The notes under the pieces are model-generated. The model made no database searches, was not told the origin of the DNA, and was given only the letters and a program-made list of their open reading frames with translations. Below, piece after piece: positions 45,373 through 57,155 of a DNA stretch of 64,000 bases. Source of the DNA: Hygrocybe punicea (taxonomy: Eukaryota; Basidiomycota; Agaricomycetes; Agaricales; Hygrophoraceae); the NCBI GenBank assembly GCA_963556145.1, contig OY744461.1, positions 1,302,001 to 1,366,000 of the forward strand, given 5' to 3'. The stretch's first letter is position 1; every line of letters starts with the position of its first letter. The position numbers were made by a program, and so were the translations under genes.

Positions 45373-46577
45373 TAGTGTTGCTGAAGTTCAGTTCGGTCTG
45401 GTTTTTCACTATTTTTGAAAAACCAGAACTGGAACCATCGGTTCGGTTCAGCCAAATGCCAAACCAGAACCGGAACTGCGTCAAATGGTTTCAAGGCATT
45501 CGGTCTGCGTTCGAACACAGTTCGAACCGCGAACCATCCTCCAAATACCTCGCACAGGCCAGACGCTGCTGTCACCCTCGCAAGGTAGATGGGGGTGCCT
45601 CATGTGAGGCCATGACCCTTAACCCACCGGTTTCCATGACTTGGGGCGCCACATACCTTGCGTGTCAATTGACGCAGTTGTCACCCTAGCGAGGTAGATG
45701 GGGGGCCATCCTCGTTGCCATCATTGGTCGGGCTGTTGGTGTCCATTGGGGGGACGTCATTGTCATCATTGTGTTGGTGTTGGTGTTGTAAGTCGTGGTG
45801 GAGGCGGCAGTGGTTGCGATCATCTGCGTTGGAGGCAGCAGGTTGCTGCTGCCGCCGGTGTTGCTCTGCTGCTGCTGCTGCCAGCGTTGCTGTTGCTGCT
45901 GCTGCTGCTGCTGTTGCCTTTGCCACTGCTGCTGCCGCTGCTGCTGCTGCTGCTGCTGCCATTGCCATTGCTACTGCTGTTGCCATTGCCGTTGCTGCTG
46001 CTGCTGCTGCTGCTGCTGTTGTGGTTGTGGTTGTGGTTGTGGTTGCGGTTGCGGTTGCTGCTGCTGCTGCTGTTGCAGTTGCTGTCGCTGGGGGTCATTT
46101 GGCCGTTGTTGTTGTTGTTGGGGTGGTGGCATTGGTGGTGTTGCCACTGCCATTGCTGCTGCTGCTGCTGCTGCCATTGATTCACTCTGACTCGTGTTCC
46201 AACACGAGGGAGGTTGTTGGGTGGAGTTGACTGTGGGTGCCTTTATGCAGTCAAGGTGGGCCACGGGGGGCTGTTCTTGTAAGAAAATGTCAGTAAATTA
46301 TGAAATGAAGCCATTACTTACCGTGGTTGTTGAGTAATGTTAGTGTTGAGTCGAAATTGAAGTCTTGTGCATGTATGTTTAAGGTCACATGACCTAAGTT
46401 CACGCGACTGCATACAAAAAATTGCGAAAAATTGAGTATCTAAATGAGTATCTACGTAGGTAATATATATTACGGTTCGCGGTTTGAACCACATTTGAAC
46501 GTGGTTTGAACCGCATGTCAGTGCCAGAACCACAAACCGGGTTTGGATTGGTTCCAAACCGAACTTTGGCATCACTA
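45373..46577. mobile_element. hAT-type element E2 (1205 bp), CpG-decayed inverted relative of E1
   Basis: The left end, TAGTGTTGCTGAAGTTCAG, corresponds to the right end of E1 with CG to TG/CA changes; the right end is the complement of TAGTGATGCCAAAGTTCGG. It shares with E1 the CAG/CAA microsatellite, the spliced-looking leader and MAHLD.IK start (minus strand, about 46264), and the VNSTQQPPS block. No 8-bp duplication is visible (GAACGTTG left, GTTGGTGC right), so a flank is probably rearranged. Confidence 0.68.
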
Positions 46578-48957
46578 GTTGGTGCATCCGGCGTGGTGTT
46601 GACGGTGGTTGTAACCATCGCCGTTGTTGTTGCCATTGTCATTGCCATTGTCATGGTTGTTGTTGTGGTAGTGGTGGTGGTGGTGGTGGCCATGGAGGTG
46701 GCTGTGGACCTGCAAAATAATTGTTAGTGTCGAATAAAATAAAATAAGAACATACATGGGCGGCAGTACTCCCTGCCACCCATTTTGTCGACCTCAGGTT
46801 CTCTAACATCTTCATTTCACGTACGTTGGGGGCGTTGTTGGTGGTTGAAGGGACTTTGGAAGACTTTGGAAGTCAGCCAATTGGCTGACTCGCAACCATC
46901 GGTTTGTGGTTCAAACTGAGTTTGAAACTGTTTCGGCCCATGGCCAAATCTCCCAAACCAAGACTGAATGGTTCAGTCTCCGCTAGAAATTCCCAAACTG
47001 GGTTTGGGTCGGTCTGAGACTGAACTTCCCCAACACTAGTGGGGGCATGTCATAATTTGCTTCAGAGGGTGATGGCAAGTCTGTAGATGCTGATGGTGGG
47101 TGAATTAGGGTCAAAATGGGGTCAATGAGCTGGAATTGGTTGAAAACGGGGTCTGCTGGGCACTGGGGTGGCTTTCTGGGGATGGCTCAGGCTCAGACAA
47201 AGGGACATGTGATGGTTCATGTCTGGGGACGATGGTGAGGCTGTAGACATGAACATGGGGCAAAACAGCGGGGGCACAACTGGAAATGAGTTGGTGGGCA
47301 ATGGGTGTGATGGTGATGGTGAATTTGGGGATGGTGTGGACACAAACACTGAGTTTGCATCGTGGCTTGTGTATGGGGATGACAGCAAGGGCATAGACAT
47401 GGATGGCAGGTGATTTGGATGTGAAGCAGGGGCATACATGCTGGGATTGGTCAAAAATGGGGTTTGCTCGCCAGTGATGTGGTTTTCTGGTAACTGCGCA
47501 GGTTCACATGCTGGGGTTAGGTCCAGGCTCACCTCTAGGGACAACGGTAAGGTTGTAAATGTGAATGGCAGATGAAACAGGGGTGAAACAGTTGGGGATG
47601 GACTGGGATGTGTGGAAAACAGTATTGGCTGGGCGATGGTGTGGTTTTCTGGGGACGGGTTCAGATGGCGGGGAGAGGTCTGGGCTGGCCTCTGGGGACA
47701 ACAGAAAAAGCATAGGTGAGGACAGTGGGCCAAATGAGGGCCAAATGAAGGTGGATATGGTTGGATGCATCAAAAACCACATTTGAACATGTTTTTCAGC
47801 ACGGTTACTGTGGAAATGGCAATGAGGGGTATACCTGGGGCACAGGCTAAACCTGTTGCATGGTATGCATTTTCCATCTGTTTTGTTGCTTACTTCTTCT
47901 CTGTTTTGTGTGTTACATGTAAGTGGCATTCCTTGTTGGGCATGGTCATTGGCCATGTTGGGGCTTTCTGGGCATGAAATACAATGGTAAAGGTGGGGGG
48001 TGGACAAAGGTAATGGCATGTAACAGATGTAACAGTGTGACACTAATAACAAAGAGGACTGAGTTGTGCTAACAAGGAGGCACAACAGGCAATAGAAAAC
48101 AAATAGAAGTGTCGAAGATGTCAGGAAAGACTTGAGGGAAACTAGACAATAGGGAATGCTAGAAAATGCTGCTGAAACTGGTGCAACAAGTGGCTACATC
48201 AGGAAAATTACAAGCCCTTTTTTTGCACCTTTTGCACCTTTTACATCAGGAAAACGTGGAGACCCCGGTAAGGCATGGCAGAGTTGACAATTGCTAATCA
48301 GCCGCCCAGCCACTGATCTAATATTACCTCTTCTTACCTTGGCGCAGAATTATTTTAGGCTTAGCTCATGTAATATCGTGCTGGTAAATAAATATCTGGT
48401 ATTACCATTTCAGTGGCGGAACGGCAACATTTTATCATTTACTGGCATAATGATATGGCCTTAGTATGTCCTTATCATAGTGCCAGCATTCCTGGCAGTG
48501 CATGGATGGGGTTACCATGGACTGGAATTATTTTAATGTGAATTCATTTCTGGCAAATAAATATCTATTATTACATCGGTAGACGACAAATCCCAGTGAA
48601 AAGTCGCAAGTTTTAAAAAGATTTAGATATGATAAGTCCTTTTAAATTGGGTTGCAAATAATAAAATCGTTTCGAGAGAAAAGACAACGATTAAAAATGA
48701 ATAAACTAACCAAAAATAGAAACTTATGTTCTTGTAGACTCGTACTCACAAAAACTCTTTTTTTGTGTAACTAAGGCAAGATGTATCCAATACGAGAATA
48801 AATACGAGAACCGCACTGTATGCCTATGATGTCATGGGACTTAAAATTTTTTCGTTCGTTCCGTCCTTGCCACTTCCCTCCTCTACCACCACCACTATCA
48901 CCATTATGACGACTACCACTAACCGAGCACAGCACCCTCAACAGGCCTGTCGTCGAG
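46578..48957. other. low-complexity, transposon-derived stretch without a clear gene
   Basis: 46610-46690 is a GTT/GGTGGT repeat. 46860-47038 is another hAT-like end, closing with AACTTCCCCAACACTA at 47038; its left end was not found. 47110-47730 reads on the minus strand as a Pro/Ser-rich frame with imperfect internal repeats (PENHTIAQPILF, PENHITGEQTPF); I take it as repeat-derived. CATCAGGAAAA ends lie at about 48196 and 48243. 48260-48830 has nothing recognisable. Confidence 0.4.
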
Positions 48958-50837
48958 GATGTCACCCCCGCTCACCGTCCTCCCTAGCGCCCTCCCTCAA
49001 CTCTCCCAGGCCCTGTCCCTCCTCGGTACCTCCCCGTCTGTCTCCTCCACCTTCTCTGACATCTCCATATTGTCTCTCCCCTCTATCCCCTCACCGTGCA
49101 TATCGCTCGGCCCTCCTCCAGCATCCCAAGCACGCCCTCAAGCAAGACGTCTGCATTTTTTGGAAGCCCCTTTAGTACCCGCCCCCCTTCGCCAGCGCCC
49201 CCACCCAATCATCATCACTACAAATCCTCCTCCCTCGACTCTGTACCCATCCACCAAGATCCTGCGTCTCTCACAATCCCAACACGTCTCCCAGCTCTCT
49301 CTCGCCTTTTCCCCTCGTGCTACCTCACCGATCTCGCCATCGACATCCCCACCGATCTCCATCAACATAAACGTGACTTCCTCGACCTTGACACTGAACA
49401 CCTCCTCATCTCGTCCCCTATCTCGTTTGACGCAGAGTCCCCCCCCTGCCCACCGTCCCTGGTCCCCTCTCTTTCGTCTTCTCCGTCTTCCACTTCCACC
49501 TCCGCCTCCCTACCACCTCCACCACCCATAGACCCTGTATATTATTCAGAGAACCCGGACTCTGCTCTCGTCCCCGGATCTATTCTTTCCTCTCACACCC
49601 CCGGCAGTCGGCCCGCCCCACATCACTCTCATACTCGTGCGTACTCTTGGCCAGGGCGCGTTCAGCAGTGTCTGGCTCGCCGACGACACGCGTAGGGGCA
49701 TATCCAAAAGGTGCTCACATTGCTGGCACGACTCCAGTTGTGGAGGCCCTCCGGGGACTTGGCATCACCAAGTCCGCCGAATCCGGTTCGGATCTTCGCA
49801 GGGTGGATGTAGGGGTGGGCTCACGGCTTGTCGCGGTCAAGACAATGCCTAGGGCACGCGAGCAAGATCGTGACCACAACAGCGACCGCACGCGTGTCGG
49901 GTTCGTCAGGGAGGTGGAGGTCCTCCGGGTGCGCACCTTTTTTCTTTGAATTTTTTAATACTCGTGTTATATCCAATGGGATTACTAATGGCTGACAGCG
50001 CTGCAGCACATCGCACATCCGGCACTCCTTGGTGCGTTCTCGACGTCGACCCACCATGTCCTCGTGCTCCCCCACCTCGTTGGTGGAGACCTCCTCACTC
50101 TCGTCAACAACGATGGTGCGTGGGGTGCCCTGAGCGAGAGCACGCTCCAGCGTATGTGGTGCGAGCTCTGTAGTGCCGTTGCATGGATGCACAGCGTCGG
50201 GCTCGTGCACCGCGACATCAAGCTTGAAAGTGAGCATATCTTGTTTCCACCATCACATTCACCCTCTTAATATTTTTTCTCTGCACACGCAGATATCCTC
50301 CTCGTTGCCCCCCTAGACCCGCTGCCCCCATCCTCATGCATATTGACGCAGCTAGGCAATTTTGGACTGGCGCGTTTCGTGGATCCCCGTGCGCCTCGCC
50401 TACGCACCCGCTGTGGCAGCGAGGCCTACACCACTCCAGAGCTCGTCACGGCTGGCCGCGGATACGATGCACGTGCAACGGACGCTTGGGTGTGTGGCGT
50501 TGTGCTGTTCGCGGTTTGTGTACGGCGATTGCCATTTGGGGATGGCGTAGACGCAGATGCAGGCGAAGGAACGGGGATCCGTGGGGAGCCAGGTTTGTTG
50601 GGGCAGCAGGGATATGGGTATAGTGAGGCGCAAAGAGCAGAGGGGGAGATGATGGAGGGGAAGGGTGGGTGGGCAGAGAGGAGGCGGATTGCGCGGGGAG
50701 AGTATGAGTGGCCGTCTGTGCTAGTGCTGGGGAGGGGGTGGCGAGACAGAACAGGTGGCAACCGGAGAGCAGGGGAGCCGGAATGGGGAGCCGGAATGGG
50801 CACAGGGGACGGGGAGTCAGATTTAGTTTTAATCTAA
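48958..50837 (+). pseudogene. Ser/Thr protein kinase, frameshifted, DFG altered to NFG
   Basis: A Ser/Pro-rich leader precedes the kinase domain: LGQGAFSSVWL (loop), LVAVKTMP (Lys), FVREVEVLR (helix-C Glu), LVLPHLVGGDLLTLVN, GLVHRDIKLE (HRD), then GNFGLARF where DFG is expected, CGSEAYTTPELV (APE region) and DAWVCGVVL. Short introns lie at about 49931-49997 and 50229-50292. Compared with the 26.5-kb copy it has lost 29 nt just after the loop, which shifts the frame (49685-49700). The missing DFG Asp would remove Mg-ATP coordination. Homology fades after GEYEWP. Residue order places it in a basidiomycete kinase family with a low-complexity insert in the N-lobe. Confidence 0.65.
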
Positions 50838-51099
50838 ATGCGGCAGTGTTTAGGCCAATGACGCCTGGTCAATTTAAATGTTGGCCCATCCCTTTGGATC
50901 AGTTACTTCCTTGCTGGTGAATTAAAATACATTATACTCACAGTAACTTCAGCAAATGCTGAAGTGAGTTGACATGCAGAAATTAAGCCAAGGGATCATT
51001 TATTGTACCTCAAAACATCTTCCACAACCTTGAAATAAGAAGCAAGAGCAGGATGAAGAGAGAATAGAAAAAAAATAAGACACTGTCAGGGAGGGTCAA

Positions 51100-51354
51100 C
51101 TATCCGTTTAGAGAAACGGACATGAGAACATACAGCTTAATTTCCCGTTTCAAACGGTAGATTTCCCGTTTCAAATGCGCTTCGCGCCTTTCCGCCGCCT
51201 TTTGCCACTGTTTCTCTTGCCCCGCCTCGGACTGGTCGTCTGGTAGCCGGCCGATCGCTATCGGTCAGTATGGTTTCATTCCGGGGTAATGGGACTCGGA
51301 CTTACTGATATTAAATTGATCACCTCTGAAGTCATTCAGGGTGCAGGCGTTCAT
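51100..51354 (-). CDS. small two-exon coiled-coil protein (68 residues)
   Basis: The model is complement(51100..51257, 51306..51354): 207 nt in frame, with a 48-bp intron (GTAAGT donor, GATAG acceptor). It starts MNACTLNDFRGDQFNITIGR and continues with a charged helix (EKQWQKAAERREAHLKREIY, RLKREIKLYVLM) of clear heptad character, then SVSLNG and TAG. A predicted coiled coil that short could be an interaction peptide. No homolog comes firmly to mind. The splice signals and frame fit support it. Confidence 0.45.
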
Positions 51355-51778
51355 CTGGATATGTTGAGCGTGGTTGAATGACATAGGACAAGATAGAAAT
51401 GGTTGGAATACTGAGTAGGCGAGAAACTACTAGAAACAGCGTGGATCTGACGAAGGTAGTAATGTCTTAGTCTGATGGGGGAAAAGAAAGAAAAAATCGG
51501 AGTTTACTTTAAATCAGTAATAGTGCGACTGACAACAAACTCACAAAACTCACTCGCTCGTGCCTCTTCGGACACTACCCGACCCCTCAACGATCATCCA
51601 CGGCAATCCAAAGAGTATGCTCTATCCTGCGCGACGTTGAAACGGTGAACTTGGCTTCATCATGATGAAGCTTGAGGCCAAGGCCTTGAGCTAGATCTAG
51701 AGCTTGGGCTTGAGCTTGAAGCGCTTCCAGCTTGCCACGGCCGAAAGCAAATTTCCTTAGTTGAGTCATACCATAGCG
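51355..51778. other. no clear gene
   Basis: Intergenic sequence with an AAGCTTGAG/GGCTTGAG-type repeat at 51665-51720 and no convincing coding signal. 50838-51099 likewise holds only a short hairpin (TTCAGCAAATGCTGAA near 50947). Confidence 0.35.
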
Positions 51779-53050
51779 TTGAAGACCATCACTGCCGAGC
51801 TACCGCCAGATGGGAAGATTGCTGCGACGGCGTGCGCCAAGTTAACACCCAAACTTCTTGCACAAGTATCCAATGTATGTATTGTTTCCACCACGTTCGG
51901 CAGTCCTCAACTAATATAACACCATTACAGCCAGATACCCCACCTGAAACACTGATTGAAACCCTCTCTATTCTGTCCATCCTAATCAGCCGATTCCCCT
52001 CCAACCTATCCAGCACCACTTTAAACCCACAACCACTAACCGTTCTAGCTCCTTTGTTGGCCCACCAACATCCGGTTGTTCGAAAACGCGCCATCATCAC
52101 CCTCGCGCAGTTCATCCCAACATCTCAACCCGAGCTATTTGGGGGGCTTCTGAAATCCTTTGTGTACCCTATTCTTACCACTTCGGCAAGTGTAGAAAAG
52201 CAACGCACAACTTCGCAGCTCGCGGCGGCTGTGGCGAGACATTCAGCGTTGCAAATTGCGCCTGTACTGGGAGATATCGTTCCGGGGATTTTGAAAGCAG
52301 TTCAAAAAGATGACGAGCTCCGAGAGAGTGGACTTCAGGCAAATTTGTGTTCATCAAGGCAAGTCATCATACTGACGTGAAGATATGGCAGGCTCTGGAA
52401 GCACTTGTACTTCGGTGCCCTGCCGAGATCACTCTCTTCCTCAACTCAATCGTGCTGGTTGGGAATCAGTTCATTAAACATGATCCGGTAAGTTCTTGGC
52501 ACGACAATCGATGTTTTCATTCCTGTTGACCATCGTAACAACAGAATTATGCTGGTGATGAGGGAGACGAAGATGAAGACATGGCTGACGCCGAAGGCGA
52601 TGATGACGATGACGACGCAGGGCTCGATGGGTGAGTGTAATATATATCTCAATTACATTTTGCCTCTGAAACATGGTCTTGGATCAGGTACTCTGACGAC
52701 GAAGACACTTCTTACAAAATACGCCGGTCAGCCACCAAATTGCTGGCGGCCATTGTGAGCACGTGCCCAGAACTTCTTGTGTCGATATACAAGGAAGTGT
52801 CACCTGTCCTCATCTCCCGCTTTGGTGATCGCGAAGAGACAGTCCGCCTTGAAGTTTGGGCAACCTATGTCGTGCTTCTCAACCAGACAGCCGTCTATAG
52901 CGGCCATCCTCAAGCCAAGGATGCCGATTCCAATATCCGCGGAAAGAGGAAACATGATAATGAGACTATGGATGTCAAAGAATCTCCTTACACGCTTTTG
53001 CGGAGCCAGGTGCCTTCACTATCCAAGGCACTTCTAAGTCAATTCAAGTC
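51779..53050 (+). pseudogene. CAND1: CAND1 (TIP120) HEAT-repeat fragment, both ends lost
   Basis: CAND1 exchanges substrate receptors on cullin-RING ubiquitin ligases. The fragment reads LKTITAELPPDGKIAAT, TPPETLIETLSILSILISRF, HPVVRKRAIITLAQFIPTSQ, then ALEALVLRCPAEITLFLNSI, an acidic loop (AGDEGDEDEDMADAEGDDDD), YSDDEDTSYKIRRSATKLLA and RFGDREETVRLEVWATYVVL, in the order expected for the N-terminal third to half. The introns are short; the one at 52339-52391 has a GC donor (CAG|GC...CAG). No start codon or first HEAT repeats precede 51779, and homology stops at about 53050 after LSKALLSQFKS, where unrelated sequence continues to 53465. It cannot make a working CAND1. Confidence 0.72.
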
Positions 53051-53479
53051 TGTAGAAAAAAAAGTTAGACCCATAGACGTCTTATTAAACGCATGTCCAG
53101 TCGGAGTTTCACTCCAAGCGCCAACATCACAAGTTCCAGGCCTCAACACACACCAATACGGCTGCAACAAGATAGCCTTGATGTCCCGGCGCACCATCCG
53201 GTACCGTAAGTTGTGCAACCGCGGAAGCGCGCTAGCAATGTTACGCACGCGACCACTGGGGAGCGTCGCCCCGTCCAGAAAACCTCAGCGGAGCTGGCGG
53301 CGTGAGGCCAGACGATCGAATCGAGGTTCTCTGGAGAAGATTATTCGGTCCAAAGCAATTGTTCGCCTGCATCGACAAGGCGAGATTTTTAATTATGTGA
53401 CAAAATTTTCAGCAGATGAAACACGGTCTTACCGCCAAGAACAAGTTGCGTCTGTGATGAGATGATGTTTACGAGAGGA

Positions 53480-54817
53480 TCAAAGGTGTATGACTGGAAG
53501 TTGATATCCACCAAAATTGGCTAAAATGAGTTCGTGGGAGGGAAATGGATTAAGGGAAAGGCAATATTTGGGGACATGTACGGCAGCGGTATCGTCAGTC
53601 CGGTATGGAGTGAATCCTGTGAGTTGGGCGGCCGGTGAAGAACTGCTGGCTCTCTGTTCCAGGTCGTAGAAGACGAGGGCCAGAAGATGGCCGTCAATGA
53701 TGAATTCCTGTGTTATAGTGGTCTGCAAAGCTAATTAATAGACACGTGGCTCAGTATACAGCGAGCATGTGGAAAACATCTGTGGTGTATGCGTACTTGC
53801 ATCAAGCCATTGACTCCTGCTGAGAGACGATTCTGTGTGAAGGAACCTTCGCCATATCGCCATAGATATACTAGACGCGACTAGTTGAAGAGTTTCGGCC
53901 TCCTCGGAGATGCAAGCCTTTCCAACATAGACTCGGTAACGCACTTGGCTGAAGAAGGCCATGGGGCATTGAAAGTGACGGAACCATGAAAACCATGGAG
54001 TGTGGGCAGGCTATGAATATCGTCAATTGATGGGAGGGATAGTTTAATTTGAATGGTGATCGGTGAGAGTGAACGGAGAGATGTGGCTCTCAAGGCGTCG
54101 AATGACAAGTTGTATGATGACATTCCCTCAGCCCAAAGGCACAGGCTGGATATTTTGTTTGTTGTTGGGGATGTAGGTGACGGAAAAACACTACTTCGCC
54201 TCGCGGAAGGAGCCTGATCGAAGAAACGTGCTCGGTTCACGGGAGTTTCCAGTTTGCGACCTGCGATGACCCAGAAGATGCACCGCGACTCACTGGCGGA
54301 TAGGAATTGGCTTCACATTCCATGTTGAAAAACGTCACAGCAGATGTAGAAGCTGTGTTGGACATCTCGGTGTTCGAAAGTAAAGGTTGATGAGGGCGAG
54401 CTGCATGATACAGGCGATGACGAGAGCACCACGCTCCCGATTTCGTTGTTTGAAGGTAAGGGTGAGTGGCGGTGAGGTGATTCGATAGAGAATGGTGCTG
54501 TGGAATATGAATTGAAGATAGCACTGCATGGCTGCAAGGGAGGGTGCGAAGGACTCTCGAACTTGAAGTCGCCGGAAGAAAATCCTGGGGATGGGGGTGA
54601 AGGAGAAAGATGGGGAACCGGGTCCACCGGCATCGCCATCGGGAGGGATCAATGCACCAGATTCGCACAGGTCTTCTGCCTTTACGGTGGCTAACAAACC
54701 ACTTTCGAGGAAAAGCTCTTCGCCTCCTGTTACCAAATGGAACTCTGCATATATTGCTGTGGAAAATAGAAACAGGAGAAAAAAACCATACCTCTGACCA
54801 AGTTTTGAATGGATCAC
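53480..54817 (-). pseudogene. probable TEA/ATTS transcription factor C-terminal half, frameshifted
   Basis: The minus strand reads FHLVTGGEELFLESG, GSPSFSFTPIPRIF and a Ser/Pro-rich part. Then come blocks I associate with the beta-sandwich half of fungal TEA/ATTS proteins: LHGFHGSVTFNAPWPSSAKC, VYVGKACISEEAETLQLVAS, SQWLDASTHTP, TTITQEFIIDGHLLALVFYD and TGFTPYRT. Between SSAKCVTE and VYVGKAC one base is missing (about 53928-53937), which breaks the frame. The DNA-binding TEA domain itself is not in the window. The assignment is from memory and could be wrong; that the gene is broken is clearer. Confidence 0.45.
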
Positions 54818-54923
54818 AGCTATTATTAGTATCAGAGGTAAGTCATGACATCTCGTTAGTCAGTAAATAATTTACCTGGTTGGGCTATTTCCCAGCCACC
54901 TCCGCAGTCCTATTGATACACGT

Positions 54924-56760
54924 CTAAACCGGACTACCGCATTTCAAAAGTTCATGTGTTCGTGAACCAAGCAGAAATAGTTGGAGGGTGCAAGAATAAT
55001 CTGGAAGTTCTTTGCGACCACGGCAGCGGCACTGTTGGATGAGATCCAAACCCAAAGCGTCCAGCGTGGAATTTTGGTCCCGAAAATTTGGCAACACGAA
55101 CATGACAGTGTTCTTATCCAAAGTCACTTTGTGATTTAAAACAATTTCTAACAACAATGTTGTGAGCAAACAGGACATCGTGTCAGCACTAACCGACCTT
55201 CCCACACAACAGGCGTCTTCCCCACCGCCAAAAGTGCATGATGCGTCCCCTGCGTGAAAACATCCAACGCTTCCTCCAGCGTCTGTCCACTTCGCTTCAA
55301 TTCTGCCTGTGTCTCGTTGTCGTTCGCATAACAGTTCGTGTTCCATTCATCGCCACGCTGAAAATTTTGATGGCAGAGTCTTCGCCACGACAGAGATGAG
55401 CGAAGCAGTGAAGTTGGCCACTCCGGGGGATGCAATGCGCAGTTGGCCAGCAGGAGGTTCATTGGCGGAGTTACACGCGATATATTCCGGGTGTGAGGCG
55501 GAAATAGCTGCAGTATGACCTGGGGTGTCTATCTCCTGCATGTTATTTGATGGTACATACAGCCTGCGTATTGGGGCGGGGAAAGCCCACCATTAGGAAG
55601 TCAATGCCTCGCTACAGAGGGAGTCTGGTCAGGGTACACTCTACGTGAGGGGAGGGTCGTGCTCACGGCACCAGCATATACGACAATATCTTGCACGTCG
55701 CCGGGGGTGTACACCTCGTTCGACGAATATGCCCCAGTTCGGGAAACTCGGCAATAGAGAGGGGAAAGCTTTGGCTGTCTGATGTGCCAACAGAACATGT
55801 TGATCTGTCGAAGAGCGTGGTTAAGACGAACAACCATATCGAGAGGCGGAGCGGGCCTTGACATAACTCATAGCATCTAGGGTTCATTGTATGTCGGGTA
55901 TAGGGAAACTATGATGATGTAGATGTCGTGCATGGGTTGAGATTATGAGGAAATAAAACGGAGGAAGCTTACAAGTGTCGTGCTGCATCGAGCATAAAAC
56001 CCCGATAGGGCTGTGCAAATCAATCAAGAGTCATAAATCTACACTAAACTTGAGAAAATGGCGTGCAAATGCAGGGTTATCCGAGGTTTTAACGGGACTC
56101 TCGAGGTGTAAATATCGCCCCCCGTGTAATACCAAAGCTGGGCAAATGTGGTCAAGCCACGCAAAAGACCTGGAGTTGAAGGCGCGGTCAGAGAGGCGGC
56201 TGAGCCATCGCTGGATATAATCAGCGAGTGTGTCTCCACCCCGTTGGATATTGCTCCGCACGGGAGTCCTACCAACAATCGAAATATTCAGCGATGATAA
56301 GAACTTCGCCCCATCAATGGTGTGTGGTCCGATGCTCCCCGGCCAACGATAAGATGTTGTGCGAGGTACAACTTGTTCGCAGGACGGCGTCTGTCAAATC
56401 CCGTGGTGAATTTGCAATGTCGACTGTGATGGTGAAATTGGGTGATGGTTTCAATCTCCCTGCCAACCTCAGAAATGCAAAGAATGCCCAGCCAGCGACA
56501 GGCCAAGGCGAAGAACAGGGAGCCGCACACTTGGTGACACGGTCTTCCAGACAATGATCCGCAGCACGGACCAGACTCCAGAAGTGGAAATCAACGATGA
56601 GTCTACATCGCAGCTTGTCGTGTACTCCAACGCAACTCCCGAGCTGGACCCGTTCTGCGCAAACGCCACAACATACTATACACCATAGACAATGATCCCC
56701 GCCACGCCACCACGCCGAGGCTGCGAAGCACTTCAAGAAGAGGTCACGAGAGGATGACCT
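54924..56760 (-). pseudogene. GH20 beta-N-acetylhexosaminidase, multiple frameshifts
   Basis: This secreted enzyme family removes terminal GlcNAc from chitin oligomers. From N to C the minus strand has PNFTITVDIANSPRDLTDAV, LIVGRGASDHTPL, SDGSAASLTAPSTPGLLRGL, TTFAQLWYYTGGDIYTS, ELSRTGAY-like SRTGAYSSNEVYTPGDVQDI, EIDTPGHTAAISASHPEYIA, NEPPAGQLRIASP, GDEWNTNCYANDNETQAEL, THHALLAVGKTPVVWE and ISSNSAAAVVAKNFQIILAP. These blocks lie in different frames, so several small indels are present. At the active site the Asp-Glu pair is kept (GDE), but the Gly before it has become Arg and the upstream joint is out of frame. The C-terminal barrel end is missing. Confidence 0.75.
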
Positions 56761-56769
56761 GATTGTTAC

Positions 56770-57155
56770 TTGCGCAAGCAACTGGCTCTGCAGAGTGAGT
56801 TGTGCACGCAGTACGAGGTGGACTCGCGTGCGCATGACGAGCTCGTTGAGGTGCTCGGGAAGCAGGTAGATGTCGCGGAACGGGAGATGGAGAAGCGATG
56901 CAATGTATTAAAAGGCTGGGAGAAGGAGAAGGGGGGGAGCTGGAGCGCGCATGTAAGCACCTTGAGGAGGTAGATCAAAGTCGGCAGGAGAGTATGGCGC
57001 GGAGTGTCATGGACAAGGCCAGTGGGGAGGTCTTGCGGATGCTGCATCGGCTGATTGCGGGGCTCGAGCGAGAGAAGAAGGATGCTGAGAGACGAGAGGA
57101 GGGGCTGAGGGAGGAGGGAGGGATGGTGGAGGCTTTGGTGAAGGAAAAGACCTAA
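56770..57155 (+). pseudogene. coiled-coil protein fragment, frameshifted
   Basis: Heptad-rich sequence: LALQSELCTQYEVDSRAHDE, LVEVLGKQVDVAEREMEKRC, then in another frame GELERACKHLEEVDQSRQES and MLHRLIAGLEREKKDAERRE. The frame changes near 56915. Start and end are missing. It resembles long coiled-coil proteins of basidiomycetes; I cannot name it. Confidence 0.4.

Noticed and set aside
45681..46230. Poly-Leu and poly-Cys frames
   Set aside because: Same microsatellite artefact in element E2.
47122..48085. Proline-rich secreted protein on the minus strand
   Set aside because: Imperfect internal repeats, no signal peptide with a clear start, and it lies between transposon ends.
53050..53465. 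Extension of CAND1 to a longer protein
   Set aside because: The frame stays open, but the residues no longer resemble CAND1 and are rich in Arg/Ser typical of random GC-rich sequence.
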